Below the pieces are notes generated by a model that searched no databases, was not told the DNA's origin, and saw nothing but the letters and a program-made list of their open reading frames with translations. 64,000 bases of DNA. Source: Actinomadura terrae. Lineage in GTDB: Bacteria > Actinomycetota > Actinomycetes > Streptosporangiales > Streptosporangiaceae. Positions 8,933 to 16,637 of the stretch are shown in pieces (the first letter of the stretch is position 1; the number at the start of each line of letters is the position of its first letter). The stretch lies in assembly GCF_022751215.1 (NCBI RefSeq), contig NZ_JAICDG010000007.1:377643-441642 (forward strand). The letters run 5' to 3'. Both the position numbers and the translations under genes were made by a program.

Positions 8933-9904
8933 ATGGGTTTGTGGGAGATCAATACCGACACGCTCGCGGGCAGCCGGTTCCTGGTGTCCCCGCTGGCGGA
9001 GACCCTCGCGACGCTGAAGGCGCTGGAACGCGCCAGCGCGGCGCATCCGGCCGAGCGCGCGTGGCTCGACCGCCACCTGCCCGCCTACCGGAGGCGGCTG
9101 GCCGATGATCCGCTGACCGCGCTGACGATCCGGGCGGCGCTCGGCCCGACCTGGAACGCCGACTACCTCACTCCCCCGCCCGTCCACGAGGGCGAGACGA
9201 GCTTCGCCGAGGAGCTGCGCCCCATCCGCGAGACGCCGCCGGACGTCGCGCGCGAGCACCTGACGGTGTCGCTCGGCGGTCCGCTGCCTCCCGAGCTGCA
9301 CCGCGACGACCTCCCCGAACGCACCGCCGGGCTGCTGGAGTGGGTGTGGACGCACGCCGTCCTGCCGGACTGGCCGCGGCGGCGCCGGATCATCGAGGCC
9401 GACGTCCTGGCGCGCACCGCGCAGCTCAGCCGGGACGGCTGGGCCGGGCTCCTGGACGGCCTGCGCCCCGGCATGCGCTGGCTCGGCGGGAGCCGCCTCC
9501 AGGTCAACACCCACGACTACCCGCCGCGCGCGGTGACGGGCGCCCGGCTGATGTTCGTCCCGGTCACGCCCCGGTACGGCTGGACCGCCTGGGACGCGGC
9601 GTGGCGCCGCTTCGCGCTCATCTACCCCTGTTCGGGCACGCTGGCCGGGGCGGAGGGCCCGGTGCCCGAGGCGCTCGGCCGGCTGCTCGGCGCGGGACGC
9701 GCGCGCGTCCTGGTCCTGCTCGACACGCCGAAGAGCACGACCCAGCTCGTCGCGCTGACCGGGCAGGGCCTCGGGTCGGTGGGCCGCCACCTGCGGCTGC
9801 TGCTCGACGCGCGCCTGGTCGCACGGCGGCGGACGGGCCGCTCGGTCCTCTACTACCGCACGGCCGCCGGGGACGTCCTGGTCACGGCCCAGCGGGACAC
9901 CTGA
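8933..9904 (+). CDS. ArsR-family winged-helix regulator with N-terminal sensor domain
   Basis: A 323-residue protein. Residues 1 to about 240 form a domain of the type found in DUF5937 proteins (MGLWEINTDTLAGSRFLVSPLAETLATLKAL). The last 70 residues contain an ArsR-like winged helix (VLLDTPKSTTQLVALTGQGLGSVGRHLRLLLDARLVARRRTGRSVLYYRT). No metal-binding cysteine pair is visible in the HTH, so it is not a classical metalloregulator. It is divergent from the MFS gene and probably represses it and itself through the inverted repeat abutting its start. The ATG follows the repeat without a ribosome-binding site, so the message may be leaderless. Confidence 0.8.
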   Translation: MGLWEINTDTLAGSRFLVSPLAETLATLKALERASAAHPAERAWLDRHLPAYRRRLADDPLTALTIRAALGPTWNADYLTPPPVHEGETSFAEELRPIRETPPDVAREHLTVSLGGPLPPELHRDDLPERTAGLLEWVWTHAVLPDWPRRRRIIEADVLARTAQLSRDGWAGLLDGLRPGMRWLGGSRLQVNTHDYPPRAVTGARLMFVPVTPRYGWTAWDAAWRRFALIYPCSGTLAGAEGPVPEALGRLLGAGRARVLVLLDTPKSTTQLVALTGQGLGSVGRHLRLLLDARLVARRRTGRSVLYYRTAAGDVLVTAQRDT

Positions 9905-9975
9905 CCGCGCCCCCACCCGGGACGCCACGGTCAGCACAGGACCACCGGGGCCCGGCCGGCGGCGCCCCGGGGCGT

Positions 9976-10914
9976 TCAGCGGCTCACGGGGGTCTCCCGT
10001 TCCACGCGGGACAGCTTCTCGGGGTTGCGGACGTGGTAGGCGCCGGTGACGTAGCCGTTCTCCAGGCGCACCGCCACCACTCCGTCGACCTCCCCGTTGA
10101 CGCGGACGAGCAGCCCCGGGCCGCCGTTGATCTGGACGAGCTCGACCGACCTCTCGGCGTCGCGCCTCCACCAGCCGACGGCGAGGAGACGCGCGACGTT
10201 GTCGGCACCCACGACGGGACGCAGCAGGGCGTGCTTGACCCCGCCTCCGTCGCTGAGGGCGACGACGTCCGGTGCGAGGATGTCGAGCAGGTTCTGCAGG
10301 TCGCCGGTTTCGACCGCTCGCTGGAACGCCTGGAGCGCGGTTCGGGTCTCGGCCGGGGAGGCGACGCCGCGGGGACGGCGCGCGGCGACGTGGGCGCGGG
10401 CGCGGTAGGCGAGCTGGCGGACCGCGGCGGGACTCTTGTCGACGGCTTCGGCGATCTCCTGGTATTCGAGACCGAACACCTCGTGCAGCACGAACACCGC
10501 CCGTTCGGTGGGCTGGAGCGTCTCCAGGACCAGCAGCATCGCCATCGAGACACTGTCGGCGAGCTCGACGTCCTCGGCCACGTCGGGCGTGGTCAGCAGC
10601 GGTTCGGGCAGCCAGGGGCCGACGTAGGACTCCTTGCGCCGGCCGAGCGCGCGTAGCCGGTCGAGCGACTTGCGGGTGACGATCCGCACCAGGTATGCCC
10701 GCCGCTCCCGGACAGTGGCCAGATCGACGTCCACCCACCGCAGCCAACTCTCCTGGAGGACGTCTTCGGCGTCGGTGGCCGAGCCGAGCATCTCGTAGGC
10801 GACGGTGAACAGCAGGTTACGGTGCGCGACGAACGCCTCGGTGGCCGCGTCCATGCCGTCGGCACGGTCGCGTGGCCCGGCCGCGTCCGTGGATCGTTCG
10901 CTGCGCTCGTCCAT
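9976..10914 (-). CDS. sigJ: ECF41-type sigma factor SigJ with C-terminal SnoaL-like domain
   Basis: A 312-residue sigma factor: region 2 (AFVAHRNLLFTVAYEMLGSATDAEDVLQESWLRW), linker with WLPEPL, region 4 (LQPTERAVFVLHEVFGLEYQEIAEAVDKSPAAVRQLAYRARAHV), then a SnoaL-like C-terminal extension from about residue 205 carrying DGGG-K and NPEKL. WLPEPL, DGGG-K and NPEKL are hallmark motifs of the ECF41 group, in which the fused C-terminal domain modulates sigma activity in place of a separate anti-sigma factor. ECF41 genes are usually next to a carboxymuconolactone decarboxylase, oxidoreductase or epimerase; here both a CMD and an epimerase gene lie divergently. CAGGAG precedes the ATG at 10914. An autoregulatory promoter is visible upstream. 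Confidence 0.92.
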   Translation of the reverse strand: MDERSERSTDAAGPRDRADGMDAATEAFVAHRNLLFTVAYEMLGSATDAEDVLQESWLRWVDVDLATVRERRAYLVRIVTRKSLDRLRALGRRKESYVGPWLPEPLLTTPDVAEDVELADSVSMAMLLVLETLQPTERAVFVLHEVFGLEYQEIAEAVDKSPAAVRQLAYRARAHVAARRPRGVASPAETRTALQAFQRAVETGDLQNLLDILAPDVVALSDGGGVKHALLRPVVGADNVARLLAVGWWRRDAERSVELVQINGGPGLLVRVNGEVDGVVAVRLENGYVTGAYHVRNPEKLSRVERETPVSR

Positions 10915-10954
10915 GCCCGACTCCTGTTCGCTCGTACCCCTGGCTCACGCACGA

Positions 10955-10981
10955 GACGCCGGCCCTCTCCGCTTTGTAACA
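10955..10981 (-). promoter_or_regulatory. ECF41-type promoter of sigJ
   Basis: Read on the minus strand: -35 TGTTACA (10975-10981), exactly 16 bases, -10 CGTC (10955-10958). It has the same pattern and spacing as the divergent promoter and both promoters of the second sigma/CMD module. Confidence 0.7.
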
Positions 10982-11015
10982 CCTGGTCCCGGTGGCCTAC
11001 GTCACAGGGCCACGC

Positions 11016-11042
11016 TGTTACGGCCCTGGGGGCGCCGGCGTC
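11016..11042 (+). promoter_or_regulatory. ECF41-type promoter of the CMD-NmrA operon
   Basis: -35 TGTTACG (11016-11022), 16 bases, -10 CGTC (11039-11042), about 50 bases before the ATG at 11090. It resembles the GTCACA/CGTC promoters reported for SigJ/ECF41 proteins, with T in place of C at one position. Confidence 0.7.
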
Positions 11043-11089
11043 TCGTGTTCGTCAGGACGCCATGAGTCGAACCCGAGAGAAGGAAGACC

Positions 11090-11596
11090 ATGCCCGCACA
11101 CACCCAGGCCGAGCAGGAGGGCCGGCGGTCGCGCATGCCGGAACCCGTCCAGTTCCTCCCCGAAATGGTCGAGATCGCAGGGCCCCTGCACAAGGTCATT
11201 CAGAACGGCGTTGTTCCACGGGTCACCGTCAGCCTGATGCATCTCCGCGCGGGACAGATTCTGGGAAGCACGTACTTCACCATTCGGGAAACCGCCAACC
11301 TCCGCGAGATGGGGGAACCGGAGGAGCGCATCACCGCCGTGGCGACGTGGCAGGACGCCGCCTACTACAGCGATGCCGAACGAGTCGCGCTGGAACTGGT
11401 GGAGGCGGTCCTCACGCCGTCCCCGTCCGGGGAGCGCGTCCCGGACGAGCTGCACGCCAAGGCAGCCGAGCATTACGACGACAGGGCGCTCTGGACGCTC
11501 ATCATGGCGATCGCCCACATCGGCTTCTTCACCCCCGCGGCGCTCATCGCCAAGCCGATCCCCGGTATGCCTCCCGGCCAGAATTACAGCGCGTGA
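11090..11596 (+). CDS. Carboxymuconolactone decarboxylase-like (AhpD fold) protein lacking the CxxC
   Basis: A 168-residue protein with the CMD/AhpD helical fold: LRAGQILGSTYFTIRETANLREMG, then ATWQDAAYYSDAERVALELVEAVL and GERVPDELHAKAAEHYDD. In redox-active AhpD-like relatives the helix after LRA-QI carries a CxxC-xxH motif; here that stretch reads GSTYFTIRE, with no cysteine anywhere in the helix, so peroxidase-type chemistry is not possible. The chain end (AALIAKPIPGMP) keeps the family C-terminus. GAGAAGGAAG precedes the ATG. It heads an operon with an NmrA-like epimerase (14 bases apart) and is divergent from sigJ. A close relative is at 33305-33775 in the same context. Confidence 0.85.
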   Translation: MPAHTQAEQEGRRSRMPEPVQFLPEMVEIAGPLHKVIQNGVVPRVTVSLMHLRAGQILGSTYFTIRETANLREMGEPEERITAVATWQDAAYYSDAERVALELVEAVLTPSPSGERVPDELHAKAAEHYDDRALWTLIMAIAHIGFFTPAALIAKPIPGMPPGQNYSA

Positions 11597-11610
11597 GAAG
11601 GGCAGCAGAA

Positions 11611-12363
11611 ATGAGCAGATTCGCAGTGGCGGGAGCGACCGGCCGGTTGGGACGCCACGTCGTCGACGTCCTCACCGAACGAGGGCACCAGGTCGTTCCG
11701 ATGTCCAGGGCCACCGGCGTGGACATCATCACCGGTGAGGGTCTGGCCGAGGCGCTCGCCGGGACCGAGATCGTCATCGACGTCGCCTCGTGGCACGCCT
11801 CAGATCAGGACGCCGCCACGGAGTTCTTCACGACGTCGGCCGCCAACCTGCACGAGCACGGTGAGAAGGCGGGGGCCGCGCGGATCGTCATGGCGTCCAT
11901 CATCGGTGCCGACAAGGCGACCGCCGGGTTCGTCGCCGCCAAGAAGGCGCACGAGGAACTCCTCCTGTCCGGCCCGCTCCCCGTTCGCATTCTCCGGGCC
12001 GCGCAGTTCCACGAATTCGTCGGGCAGTTCCTGGACTGGCGGCAGGGTGAAGTCGCCTATGTTCCGGCGTTGCCGACCCAACTCGTGGCCTGCCGCACCG
12101 TGGCCGAGGTCCTGGTCGACCTGGCCCTCGAACCAGGCGAGCCCGCTCCGGGAGCACCGATCCCCGAGGTCGCCGGGCCCCGCACGGAGACCATGGCGGA
12201 GGCGGCGGCGCTCCTCGGCGCCCGCCGAGGCGTCAAGGTCGTCGGCGTCGACGGCTCGGGCATGCCCGACGCCGAGATCGCCGCCGAGGGCGGGTTCCTG
12301 CCCGGCCCGCACGCCGTCCTCGCCGGCCCCACCTTCCGGGAGTGGCTCGACGCCCAGCCCTGA
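11611..12363 (+). CDS. NmrA-like NAD(P)-binding SDR/epimerase
   Basis: A 250-residue atypical short-chain dehydrogenase. It starts MSRFAVAGATGRLGRHVVDVL, a Rossmann glycine motif (GATGRLG), and keeps the NmrA-type LRAAQFHEFV helix and a substrate-loop C-terminus. The classical YxxxK pair is not evident, as usual for NmrA-like proteins, which act as redox sensors or atypical reductases. It follows the CMD gene by 14 bases, giving the CMD plus epimerase pair typical of ECF41 neighbourhoods. It is probably transcribed from the SigJ-type promoter. Confidence 0.85.
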   Translation: MSRFAVAGATGRLGRHVVDVLTERGHQVVPMSRATGVDIITGEGLAEALAGTEIVIDVASWHASDQDAATEFFTTSAANLHEHGEKAGAARIVMASIIGADKATAGFVAAKKAHEELLLSGPLPVRILRAAQFHEFVGQFLDWRQGEVAYVPALPTQLVACRTVAEVLVDLALEPGEPAPGAPIPEVAGPRTETMAEAAALLGARRGVKVVGVDGSGMPDAEIAAEGGFLPGPHAVLAGPTFREWLDAQP

Positions 12364-12416
12364 CCCGGCCGTGTCACGGTCTCCCCCACAACCTCACTTC
12401 GGAAAGAGAGCTGTTC

Positions 12417-13001
12417 ATGCCCGTCACCACGATCGACTCCACGACCGCGCTCGTCCTCATCGACCTGCAGAACGCCATCGTGGCCCGTCCCGCGACTCCC
12501 CTCACCGGCGCCGAGGTCGTGGCCCGTGCGGTCGCATTGGCCGACGCCTTCCGCTCCCACGAGGCTCCGGTCGTCCTGGTCCGGGTCACGGCGCGGGCGG
12601 ACGGCTCGGACGCGGCTCCGGGACGCACCGAGACCCCGCGCCCGCCCGGCTCCCTGCCCGCGGGCTGGGACGCCATCGTCGACGACCTGGCCGGCCACCC
12701 CGACGACATCACCGTGACCAAACGCTCCTTCAACGCGTTCTACGGCACCGATCTCGACCTGCAACTGCGCCGCCGCGGCGTCACCCAGGTCGTGCTGGCC
12801 GGGATCGCCACCAGCATCGGCGTGGACTCCACCGCCCGCGCCGCCTACGAACACGGCTACAACGTCACGCTGGCGACCGACGCCATGACCGATCTGCGCG
12901 TGGAGGCACATCGCAACAGCATCGAACGGATCTTCCCGCTGCTCGGTGAGAGCGCCACCACCGCCGAGATCATCGACCTGCTGGCCAAGACCCGTGTCTG
13001 A
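12417..13001 (+). CDS. Isochorismatase-family hydrolase without the catalytic cysteine
   Basis: A 194-residue alpha/beta protein of the cysteine-hydrolase/isochorismatase superfamily: LVLIDLQNAI carries the acidic residue, VTKRSFNAFYGTDLD the conserved Lys. The nucleophile elbow, usually I-C-V in GVAT-ICVE, reads GIATSIGVDSTARAAYEHG, with Gly in place of Cys, as in true isochorismatases rather than the amidase members. The fold therefore suggests hydrolysis without a covalent thioester, or a binding role. It lies 53 bases downstream of the NmrA gene and may belong to the same transcript. GGAAAGAGAG precedes the ATG. Confidence 0.85.
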   Translation: MPVTTIDSTTALVLIDLQNAIVARPATPLTGAEVVARAVALADAFRSHEAPVVLVRVTARADGSDAAPGRTETPRPPGSLPAGWDAIVDDLAGHPDDITVTKRSFNAFYGTDLDLQLRRRGVTQVVLAGIATSIGVDSTARAAYEHGYNVTLATDAMTDLRVEAHRNSIERIFPLLGESATTAEIIDLLAKTRV

Positions 13002-13049
13002 CCCCTCGCGGCGCCGACCGTCCCAGGACAACCATCAAGGAGCGATGCC

Positions 13050-13475
13050 GTGTCATCGTCGAACCAGCTGAGTTCTCCGGCGCACACGGAGCACACCTCA
13101 GCTCCCCGGTTCTTCGGCCTGCTGAAGGCGTCAACGCTGTTCCTGGCCGCCGCGTTGTTGACGCAGGGAATCACGGCCGGCCAACTCCTCTCGAACGAGG
13201 GTCCCCACCAGTTGCACCACACCACCGCCGCCGTCGTCTCGTTCGCGGTGGCCGTACGGTTCATCGCCGCGCTCCTGGTGTGGCGGGTGGGCCACGGGTC
13301 GGCGCGCCACCTGGTCGTCACCGTGTCGATGGCCCTGCTGGTCAGCGTCCAGTTTCTCGTCGGCGCCAGCGGCGACGTCGCGGTCCACGTGCCCCTCGGC
13401 GTGGCGCTGTTCGGCGCGGGCGCCGTCATGGTGGCACGGGTGTGGTCCCCCGGCCGGTCCCGCGCCGCCGACTGA
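13050..13475 (+). CDS. Hypothetical four-helix membrane protein
   Basis: A 141-residue protein with four predicted membrane helices (for example FFGLLKASTLFLAAALLTQG and HTTAAVVSFAVAVRFIAALLV) and a short cytoplasmic N-terminus. Histidine pairs at the start of helix 2 (QLHHTTA) and helix 4 recall small heme- or quinone-associated membrane proteins, but I do not recognise a family. The GTG start at 13050 has AAGGAG eight bases upstream. It is the last gene of the sigJ-linked group, 48 bases after the isochorismatase-like gene. Confidence 0.65.
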   Translation: MSSSNQLSSPAHTEHTSAPRFFGLLKASTLFLAAALLTQGITAGQLLSNEGPHQLHHTTAAVVSFAVAVRFIAALLVWRVGHGSARHLVVTVSMALLVSVQFLVGASGDVAVHVPLGVALFGAGAVMVARVWSPGRSRAAD

Positions 13476-13507
13476 CCAGGGACGGCAATTCAGCCATACA
13501 TCGGCAT

Positions 13508-13560
13508 TTAAGTATTTAAGTATCGAAACCGCCAAGCGGGGCATCGCGCCGCTTGGCGGT
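13508..13560. promoter_or_regulatory. Direct repeat and 12-bp inverted repeat before the TetR gene
   Basis: TTAAGTAT occurs twice in tandem (13508-13523), a rare AT-rich patch, followed by ACCGCCAAGCGG (13528-13539), 9 bases, and its perfect complement (13549-13560). The inverted repeat lies 52 bases before the TetR start. It could be the TetR operator, or the terminator of the preceding operon; no T-tract follows it. Confidence 0.5.
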
Positions 13561-13612
13561 GAGTACGTTATGGAGGGCCGCCCCGTTTGGAAATCTCACG
13601 ATGGAGGTCCCC

Positions 13613-14218
13613 ATGGCTGACGGCAGCGTCACCTCGACCCGGGCCGGGCGGCGGATGCGCGCCGACGCGCGCCGCAACCGCGACCGGATCCTCGGCGCGG
13701 CCGTCTCGGCCGTCGCCGAACACGGCGCCGAGGCGTCGCTGGAGGAGATCGCCCGCCGCGCCGGCGTCGGGTCGGCGACCCTGCACCGGCACTTCTCGTC
13801 CCGGCGGGCGCTGCTGGACGCGGTCTTCCAGGACGCCGCCGAGGACCTGTGCGCCGCCGCCCGCGACCTCGCGACCGCCCCCGACCCGGCGGGCGCGCTG
13901 GACGCGTGGCTGCGCGCGGTCGCCCGCCACGCCGCGTCCAGCCGGGGCCTCGCCGCCTCCCTGATACCCGGTGGCCACGACGTGTGCGGCGCCTCGGTGC
14001 ACGACAAGATCGTGACGGCGGGCGAGGGCCTGCTGGCCCGCGCCCGCGCGGCCCGCGCCGTCCGGTCCGACATCGTGATCATGGATCTGCTCATGCTGGT
14101 CACCGGCATCTGCCTGATCACCGAGCGGCGGCCGGACGGCGCGGCGGAGGCCGACCGTCTCCTCGGCATCGCGCTCGGCGGCATCCACCCCGCCATCCCG
14201 GACGCGGATGCGACCTGA
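13613..14218 (+). CDS. TetR-family transcriptional regulator
   Basis: A 201-residue regulator. The HTH is in NRDRILGAAVSAVAEHGAEASLEEIARRAGVGSATLHRHFSSRRALLDAVF, followed by a helical ligand-binding domain. GGAGG lies five bases before the ATG at 13613; an in-frame ATG at 13601 is an alternative. It is convergent with an MFS pump ending nine bases downstream, whose promoter is elsewhere, so the regulated target is not obvious beyond itself. Confidence 0.85.
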   Translation: MADGSVTSTRAGRRMRADARRNRDRILGAAVSAVAEHGAEASLEEIARRAGVGSATLHRHFSSRRALLDAVFQDAAEDLCAAARDLATAPDPAGALDAWLRAVARHAASSRGLAASLIPGGHDVCGASVHDKIVTAGEGLLARARAARAVRSDIVIMDLLMLVTGICLITERRPDGAAEADRLLGIALGGIHPAIPDADAT

Positions 14219-14226
14219 CGAGGGCC

Positions 14227-15492
14227 CTACCGCCGCGAGACGACCCGGTCGTCGGGCGCGGCCGGTTCGCTCGCCTCCTGGGCGGCGGCGGAGTCGCGGC
14301 GCGGGAGCAGCAGCGGCGTGGCCAGCAGGAGCACTCCGGCGGCCGCGATCGCGGTCCGGGGGCTGGTGAGCGCGGCGAGCAGGCCCCACAGGGCGGTCAG
14401 CGCCGCGATCGCGGCGCTGCTGCTGACCGACCACGCGGTCAGGGTCCGGGCGACCCGGTCCGGTGCGGTGTGGTCGAGCCGGCTCGTCGCCACCAGCGGG
14501 TTGAACAGTCCGCAGCAGGTCACCAGGCCGAACTGGAGGACCATGACGAGCACGATCCCGGGGGCGCCGGGCCCGACGAACGCCAGCCCGGCCGGCCAGC
14601 ACGCGCGCAGCGTCCCGGCGGCCAGCAGCACCCGGTGCCGCCCGAACCGCGCCGCGAGCCGGTGCGCCATGCGCGCGCCGAGGAGGCCGCCGACGCAGGG
14701 CGCCGCGAACGCCAGGCCGTACTGCCAGGGCGCGAAGCCGAGCCGTCCGAGCAGGAGCACGGCCATCAGCGGCTCGGTCGCCATGATCAGGCCGTTGGCC
14801 AGGACGGTGTTGAACAGCAGCGGACGCAGCACCGGATGCCGCAGGATGTGCCGCCAGCCCTCGACCAGGTCACCGGCGCGCAGGCGGGACCGCTCGGCGC
14901 GCGCCGGGCGCGGCTCGCCGCCGCCGATGGCACGGAGGCCGAGCGCCGAGAGCAGGTAGCTCACCGCGTCGGCCACCACGGTCGCCACCGGGCCGAAGAC
15001 GCCGATCGCGGCGCCGCCGAGCGGCGGTCCGACCACGGTCGCGCTCCAGGTCGTGGACTCGAACCGGCCGTTCGCGACGAGCAGGTCCCCCGGCGGCACG
15101 AGCGCCTTCAGGTACGCGCCGCAGGCCGCCTTGAAGGCGATGTCGGCCGCCGCGACCACGACCGACACCACGAGGAGCTGGACGAAGGCGAGCCGGCCGA
15201 GCGCGAACGCGGCGGGCACGCTCATCATCGCCGTGAACCGGACCAGGTCCATCGCGATCATGACGGGCCGCTTGCGGTGGAACTCGACCCAGGGGCCGAG
15301 CGGCACGGCGAGCAGGGCGCCGACCGCCCGTCCGGCGGCGGCGAGGACCGCCACCTGGGTCGGCCCGGAGTCCAGCACGAGCACCGCGATCAGCGGGAAC
15401 GCGCCGAACCCGAACCCCGTGCCGTAGGCGCTGACCGCGTACGCCCCCCACAGCCACGCGAACCGCCACCCGAGCGTCCGCCCACCCGTCAT
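14227..15492 (-). CDS. MFS transporter (EntS/MefA-like)
   Basis: A 421-residue membrane protein beginning MTGGRTLGWRFAWLWGAYAVSAYGTGFGFGAFPLIAVLVLDSGP, with about 12 hydrophobic segments. The layout is that of the MFS_3/enterobactin-exporter-like group that includes macrolide pumps. The ATG at 15492 is favoured over an upstream in-frame ATG because the family starts here. It is divergent from a LysR gene across a gap with a clear palindrome, which suggests LysR control. Confidence 0.85.
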   Translation of the reverse strand: MTGGRTLGWRFAWLWGAYAVSAYGTGFGFGAFPLIAVLVLDSGPTQVAVLAAAGRAVGALLAVPLGPWVEFHRKRPVMIAMDLVRFTAMMSVPAAFALGRLAFVQLLVVSVVVAAADIAFKAACGAYLKALVPPGDLLVANGRFESTTWSATVVGPPLGGAAIGVFGPVATVVADAVSYLLSALGLRAIGGGEPRPARAERSRLRAGDLVEGWRHILRHPVLRPLLFNTVLANGLIMATEPLMAVLLLGRLGFAPWQYGLAFAAPCVGGLLGARMAHRLAARFGRHRVLLAAGTLRACWPAGLAFVGPGAPGIVLVMVLQFGLVTCCGLFNPLVATSRLDHTAPDRVARTLTAWSVSSSAAIAALTALWGLLAALTSPRTAIAAAGVLLLATPLLLPRRDSAAAQEASEPAAPDDRVVSRR

Positions 15493-15592
15493 GCCCGACG
15501 CACCTCGCACCGATCCGAACGACCACCCGCCGACCACCGGCATCCAAGCGAGTGGCGGACCGCGAGATCAAACAACCGATCGGCCCGTGAGC

Positions 15593-15607
15593 ACAACCAT
15601 TGGTTGT
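15593..15607. promoter_or_regulatory. LysR operator: ACAACC-ATT-GGTTGT
   Basis: A perfect 6-3-6 palindrome 17 bases upstream of the LysR GTG start, in the gap to the divergent MFS gene. A further half-site ACAACC is nearby (about 15572). The core ACAAC-N5-GTTGT is shared with the operator of the second LysR gene at 22462-22480. Confidence 0.65.
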
Positions 15608-15624
15608 ACCCCTACGATGGAGGC

Positions 15625-16569
15625 GTGGATCTCGATGCCGTGCGCGCCTTCGTGGCCGTCGCCGACGCGGGACGGTTCCAGGACGCCGCCGCCGAACTGT
15701 CGATCACCCAGCAGGGCGTCTCCAAGCGGGTCGCGACGCTGGAGAAGGCCCTCGGCGTCCGGCTGTTCACCCGCACCGCGCGCGGGGCGGCGCTCACCAT
15801 CGACGGGCAGGCGTTCCTGCCCCACGCGCGCGATCTCCTGCGGGCCGAGGAGCGGGCCGTCGCCTCCGTCCGGCCCGGCCGCCGGGCGCTGCGCGTCGAC
15901 GTGATCGGACGCCGGCTCGCCCCCGCCGGGCTGCTGCGTGACTTCCACCGCGCGCACCCCGAGGTCGAGCTCGACGTCGTGACCCTCTTCGACGCCGACG
16001 CGGCCGTCGACGCCGTCCGGTCCGGGACGATCGACGCGACCTTCCGCGCCGTCACGATGCCGGGCCGGCAGCTCCCCGACGGCATCGGCGCCGTCCGGGT
16101 CTCCGACGAGCCGATCCAGCTGCTGACCGGCCCGTCCCACGAGCTCGCCGCCGCCCGCGCGGTCGCGCCCGCGAGCCTCGCCGGGCGCCGGATCTGGATG
16201 CCCGGGATCGTCCCCGGAACCGAGTGGGCCGCCTACTACGACGACCTCGCCGCCGCGTTCGGGCTCACCATCGAGGTCACCGGCCCCGACTTCGGCACCG
16301 AGCCGCTGCTGGACACCATCGCCGACTCGCGCACGCTGGCGACCTTCGTCGGCGAGCGGACGCGGCTCGTCTGGCCCGCCGACCACGGCCTGCGGCGCGT
16401 CGCCCTGCGGGACCCGACCCCGGTCTACCCGCACTCCCTGGTGTGGCATCGCGACAACCCGCACCCGGCGCTCGCGGTCCTGCGCGACCACCTGTGCACC
16501 AGGCGGCCCGGCCTCCGCGACGGCGAGATATGGGCGCCGTCATGGACGCTGGTCGAAAACGCGGCCTAG
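15625..16569 (+). CDS. LysR-family transcriptional regulator
   Basis: A 314-residue regulator starting VDLDAVRAFVAVADAGRFQDAAAELSITQQGVSKRVATLEKALGVRLF, a textbook LysR winged helix, followed by a type-2 periplasmic-binding effector domain (LRVDVIGRRLAPAGLLRDFHRAHPEVELDV). The GTG at 15625 has GATGGAGG upstream. Its HTH resembles that of the LysR gene at 21497-22447, and the two genes carry matching operators. Its likely target is the divergent MFS gene. Confidence 0.88.
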   Translation: MDLDAVRAFVAVADAGRFQDAAAELSITQQGVSKRVATLEKALGVRLFTRTARGAALTIDGQAFLPHARDLLRAEERAVASVRPGRRALRVDVIGRRLAPAGLLRDFHRAHPEVELDVVTLFDADAAVDAVRSGTIDATFRAVTMPGRQLPDGIGAVRVSDEPIQLLTGPSHELAAARAVAPASLAGRRIWMPGIVPGTEWAAYYDDLAAAFGLTIEVTGPDFGTEPLLDTIADSRTLATFVGERTRLVWPADHGLRRVALRDPTPVYPHSLVWHRDNPHPALAVLRDHLCTRRPGLRDGEIWAPSWTLVENAA

Positions 16570-16637
16570 CGGCGCGGATATCGGGGATATTTTCGTCGTC
16601 TCACCGTGGCGGAGACGGGGAATCGCTCATGAACAGG

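Noticed and set aside
9953-9974. GC palindrome CGCCCCGGGGCG between convergent genes
   Set aside because: Short, without loop, and common by chance at this GC content. Not called as a terminator.
13849-15624. Long plus-strand frame leading into the LysR gene
   Set aside because: The upstream part is antisense to the MFS gene and low complexity. The LysR HTH and its ribosome-binding site fix the start at 15625.
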